The notes under the pieces: generated by a model
Told to the model about the DNA's origin: nothing
The model's input: only the letters and a program-made list of their open reading frames with translations
The model's database searches: none
Shown: one piece after another, positions 5,414-7,259 of the stretch
Numbering within the stretch: position 1 is the stretch's first letter
Layout of the letters: every line of letters begins with the position of its first letter
NCBI GenBank assembly: GCA_016938155.1
Contig: JAFGVF010000344.1
Span: 1 to 7,259 of the forward strand
Source: Candidatus Cloacimonadota bacterium
GTDB taxonomy: Bacteria > Cloacimonadota > Cloacimonadia > Cloacimonadales > JAFGVF01
Length of the DNA: 7,259 nucleotides
Direction: 5' to 3'
Position numbers and translations under genes: made by a program

Positions 5414-7259
5414 ACTTCATCAATATCATCTTTCGTGTCTTAGTATAAGTCCCCGATTGCATTTTATAGAAATAGACCCCGCTGGAGACAAGCTTGTTTT
5501 GAGTGTCTTTTCCATTCCAGACAATGCTATGTCCACCGACTGTATAATTACCCTCTGCAATTCTTTTTACAAACTGTCCTTTAATATTGAAGACATCAAT
5601 CGTAACATCGGAGGTTTCATTTAACTCAAAACGAATCTCTGTTTCAGGATTAAAGGGATTCGGGTAGTTACTTAACAGTGCGGTTTTTGATGGATTAGGT
5701 AAGTTCTCTTCCAGTCCGACAGTTCCTCCGGCGTTAATCAGGGCAAAGTCATCAAGCATAAGAAAGAATGTGCCTTCAGCTATGCTATGAACTGCAATCC
5801 TGATTTCCTGACCGGCATAATCATTAAGTTCGTAACGATATAGAGTCCATTCAGGGGGGACTTCAACAGGCTGCTCTCCACTGATGACAACAAAATCAGC
5901 AACATCACTGCTCCCATTAGAAACGCATACTTCAAACTGTTCAGGACCAAATTGTATAGCAAATGATCTAGCCATAAATCCGATTGCTGCAGGTTCATTT
6001 GAGAGTAGTATCTGGGGTGTAATCAACCAATTACTGCTTGGTTCGGATTCATTACAAAAGCCTGCTGCATATTTAGCTCCGCTAAACGCATCGGCAGAGG
6101 ATAGGGGAGGAGTTGTTGCTAAGGGATTGAAGATAATAAAAGATCGAGGTTCTCCTTCTCCCGGGAAGTCTATTCCATTAGTGAAACCGAAGGTATTTTC
6201 TCCATCCTCGTCGATGTTTGTCCAATCTCCAAACTCAGTGGAGAAATCCGGATAAGACTCGAAATTATCTCCAAACACGGGTGCTGTATATGTTACTAAT
6301 ATTGAGTCACAAGGAACCGATTCGTTATACCAAGGCCAATTAATTGTAGTCACTTTATACTCATATGTTTGTCCTAACACAAGAGATTCATCGGTATCAA
6401 TATAAAAGAGTGAATCAATGTAGTTGGAGTTTACAAGTACATCATCTCGATAAATATTAAAACCTGCAAGCCCATAAAGCAAGTAATCGGGGAAAAGCCA
6501 GTCAATTTTAATGCCCTGATACAGAACTGTTGCTTCTAAATCAGTAGGCGGATCGGGTGTCCAGGGTATAGGAACATTAGGTACTACTATCCAGAGAGAA
6601 TAATCATTTGTTTCCCAACGGTCCAAACGGGTAGAATCAGGTGGATTATCTGCTTTGGCAATTCGCAGATAATAGAAGCCTGATTCCTGGCATGTTATAT
6701 CCAAATAGGGGTTCACTCCATCTGACCAACTGTTATCATCGGAGAAAATATAAGCAGAATCAGGGACGGCTATTCCGATGTCATCATAGGGTCCGTAGAG
6801 GTGTGCTGCAAGGTCTACAGTAGAACCCTCGATGTTTTCGGTATGGATTTCCATCACTGCCGGTCCGGTCTGCCAGAAAACATACCAATCCACATCATCA
6901 ACCGGTTCAATGATTGCAGGATAATCAGCTATATCTTCACTATATAGAGGAACTTCTGTTGCAGTTTGAGATGTGTCATTCCCGTCAGGGGCATAGCCAT
7001 AGCCGTGAAGTTCAACATTATGAGGTGTGGAATTACTACCTTCATTGAAGGTAACATAAGCAGTCTTGTGCCCTGTAGTAGTCGGGGCAAACCGGAGATT
7101 GAAAATAAGGTCATTATTGGGAGCAATCGTCAGGGGATAGGTCTGATTATCTATCAGGATAAATTGGTCTGCATCTTCTCCGGTGATAGTTAAGAGTTGG
7201 GTTATAACAACATCAACAGCATCATAATTTGTGATGACTAAATCTAAACTATCCGAAAC
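5412..7259 (-). CDS. Large multidomain secreted protein, C-terminal 615 residues (N-terminus beyond right edge)
   Basis: The frame is open from the TAA at 5412-5414 to the right edge with no stop and no credible start, so the gene is partial. A GTG at 6893 lies inside a domain (DVDWYVF) and is not the start. Residues here are numbered from the window edge. About 1-87 resemble an ASPM-SPD-2-Hydin/choice-of-anchor D domain (LVITNYDAVDVVITQLLTI, then LRFAPTTTGHKTAYVTF and ELHGYG). About 96-227 resemble a PPC-like beta domain (VDWYVF, LAAHLYGP, SGFYYLRIA, DYSLWIV). About 233-326 form a fibronectin type III-like domain (PPTDLEATVLYQGIKIDW, GFNIYRDD, YEYKVTTI). About 328-510 form a choice-of-anchor J module (DNFESYPD, SSNWLITPQILL, MLDDFALI). 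Residues 530-615 are the sorting domain (YPNPFNPETEI to MILMK). The visible part has no catalytic motif; a protease or other enzyme domain could lie upstream. It is predicted to be a surface or secreted protein. Confidence 0.9.
   Translation of the reverse strand, partial: VSDSLDLVITNYDAVDVVITQLLTITGEDADQFILIDNQTYPLTIAPNNDLIFNLRFAPTTTGHKTAYVTFNEGSNSTPHNVELHGYGYAPDGNDTSQTATEVPLYSEDIADYPAIIEPVDDVDWYVFWQTGPAVMEIHTENIEGSTVDLAAHLYGPYDDIGIAVPDSAYIFSDDNSWSDGVNPYLDITCQESGFYYLRIAKADNPPDSTRLDRWETNDYSLWIVVPNVPIPWTPDPPTDLEATVLYQGIKIDWLFPDYLLYGLAGFNIYRDDVLVNSNYIDSLFYIDTDESLVLGQTYEYKVTTINWPWYNESVPCDSILVTYTAPVFGDNFESYPDFSTEFGDWTNIDEDGENTFGFTNGIDFPGEGEPRSFIIFNPLATTPPLSSADAFSGAKYAAGFCNESEPSSNWLITPQILLSNEPAAIGFMARSFAIQFGPEQFEVCVSNGSSDVADFVVISGEQPVEVPPEWTLYRYELNDYAGQEIRIAVHSIAEGTFFLMLDDFALINAGGTVGLEENLPNPSKTALLSNYPNPFNPETEIRFELNETSDVTIDVFNIKGQFVKRIAEGNYTVGGHSIVWNGKDTQNKLVSSGVYFYKMQSGTYTKTRKMILMK
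5415..5672 (-). other. Coding part for the C-terminal sorting domain (large secreted protein)
   Basis: It encodes the last 86 residues, from LSNYPNPFNPETEIRF through FNIKGQFVKRI, GGHSIVWNGKD and SSGVYFYK to MILMK. It has the same length and landmark order as the tail of the convergent gene, which indicates the same export route. Confidence 0.85.
5647..5666 (-). repeat. Right arm of the 20-bp inverted repeat
   Basis: The reverse complement is identical to 5106-5125 and codes YPNPFNP in the minus-strand gene. The arms are 521 nt apart and in opposite orientation, enclosing both gene ends and the terminator. Confidence 0.9.

Noticed and set aside
5884..6255. Plus-strand open frame of 123 codons
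   Set aside because: Antisense to the choice-of-anchor J part of the large secreted protein, whose frame is clearly coding.
5412..6893. Reading the large secreted protein as a complete gene starting at the GTG at 6893
   Set aside because: The GTG sits within the DVDWYVF motif of the PPC-like domain, there is no signal peptide, and the frame stays open to the window edge.
6929..7126. Minus-strand open frame of 65 codons that might suggest a separate upstream gene
   Set aside because: The frame of the large secreted protein continues unbroken through this stretch and encodes a recognisable ASH/choice-of-anchor D domain.
1..7259. CRISPR array, tRNA, rRNA, insertion sequence or phage genes
   Set aside because: No regularly spaced repeats, cloverleaf sequence, transposase or integrase motifs were found on either strand.

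Overview
The window is AT-rich, gene-dense bacterial DNA. Two features point to a member of the Fibrobacterota-Chlorobi-Bacteroidota (FCB) superphylum or a relative: two secreted proteins end in a type IX secretion (T9SS) type A-like C-terminal sorting domain with the YPNPFNPET signature, and one carries the choice-of-anchor style domains common there. The exact wording of these tails (YPNPFNPET, then KGQ, SGVYFY, and a terminal LMK) resembles Cloacimonadota, Calditrichota or Ignavibacteria-type genomes. I favour Cloacimonadota, but this is inference from memory, not a search.

Layout. Positions 1-3712 hold three minus-strand genes in one probable operon, transcribed from right to left. The first is a 782-residue transcriptional regulator (1364-3712) with N-terminal TPR repeats, a coiled coil, a sigma-54-interacting AAA+ domain and a Fis-type helix-turn-helix. 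The second is a small outer-membrane-type lipoprotein (701-1306) with a LolB/DUF4292-like appearance. The third is the first 230 codons of adenylosuccinate lyase purB (1-690), which runs off the left edge. The gaps are 57 nt and 10 nt. The purB ribosome binding site overlaps the lipoprotein stop codon, which suggests translational coupling.

Positions 3713-3983 are a 271-nt divergent control region. It holds a 16-bp perfect palindrome, an inverted TTAACG/CGTTAA pair, a 10-bp direct repeat 80 nt apart, several GTTAA half-sites, and a hairpin that would cover the regulator's Shine-Dalgarno sequence. I found no convincing sigma-54 -24/-12 promoter.

To the right are two convergent genes for secreted, sorting-domain proteins: a complete 458-residue protein on the plus strand (3984-5360), and the last 615 residues of a larger multidomain protein on the minus strand (5412 to beyond 7259). 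Its visible domains are ASH/choice-of-anchor D, PPC-like, fibronectin III, choice-of-anchor J and the sorting domain. They are separated by 51 nt that contain a GAAA-tetraloop terminator. The two C-terminal domains are similar enough to leave a 20-bp perfect inverted repeat in the DNA.

How the parts may work together: the regulator may control its own operon and the divergent secreted-protein gene, with signals sensed through its TPR region. This rests on gene arrangement alone. No known mobile element, CRISPR array, tRNA or rRNA was recognised. I do not see a clearly new system. The most interesting points are the TPR-type sigma-54 activator and its structured control region.
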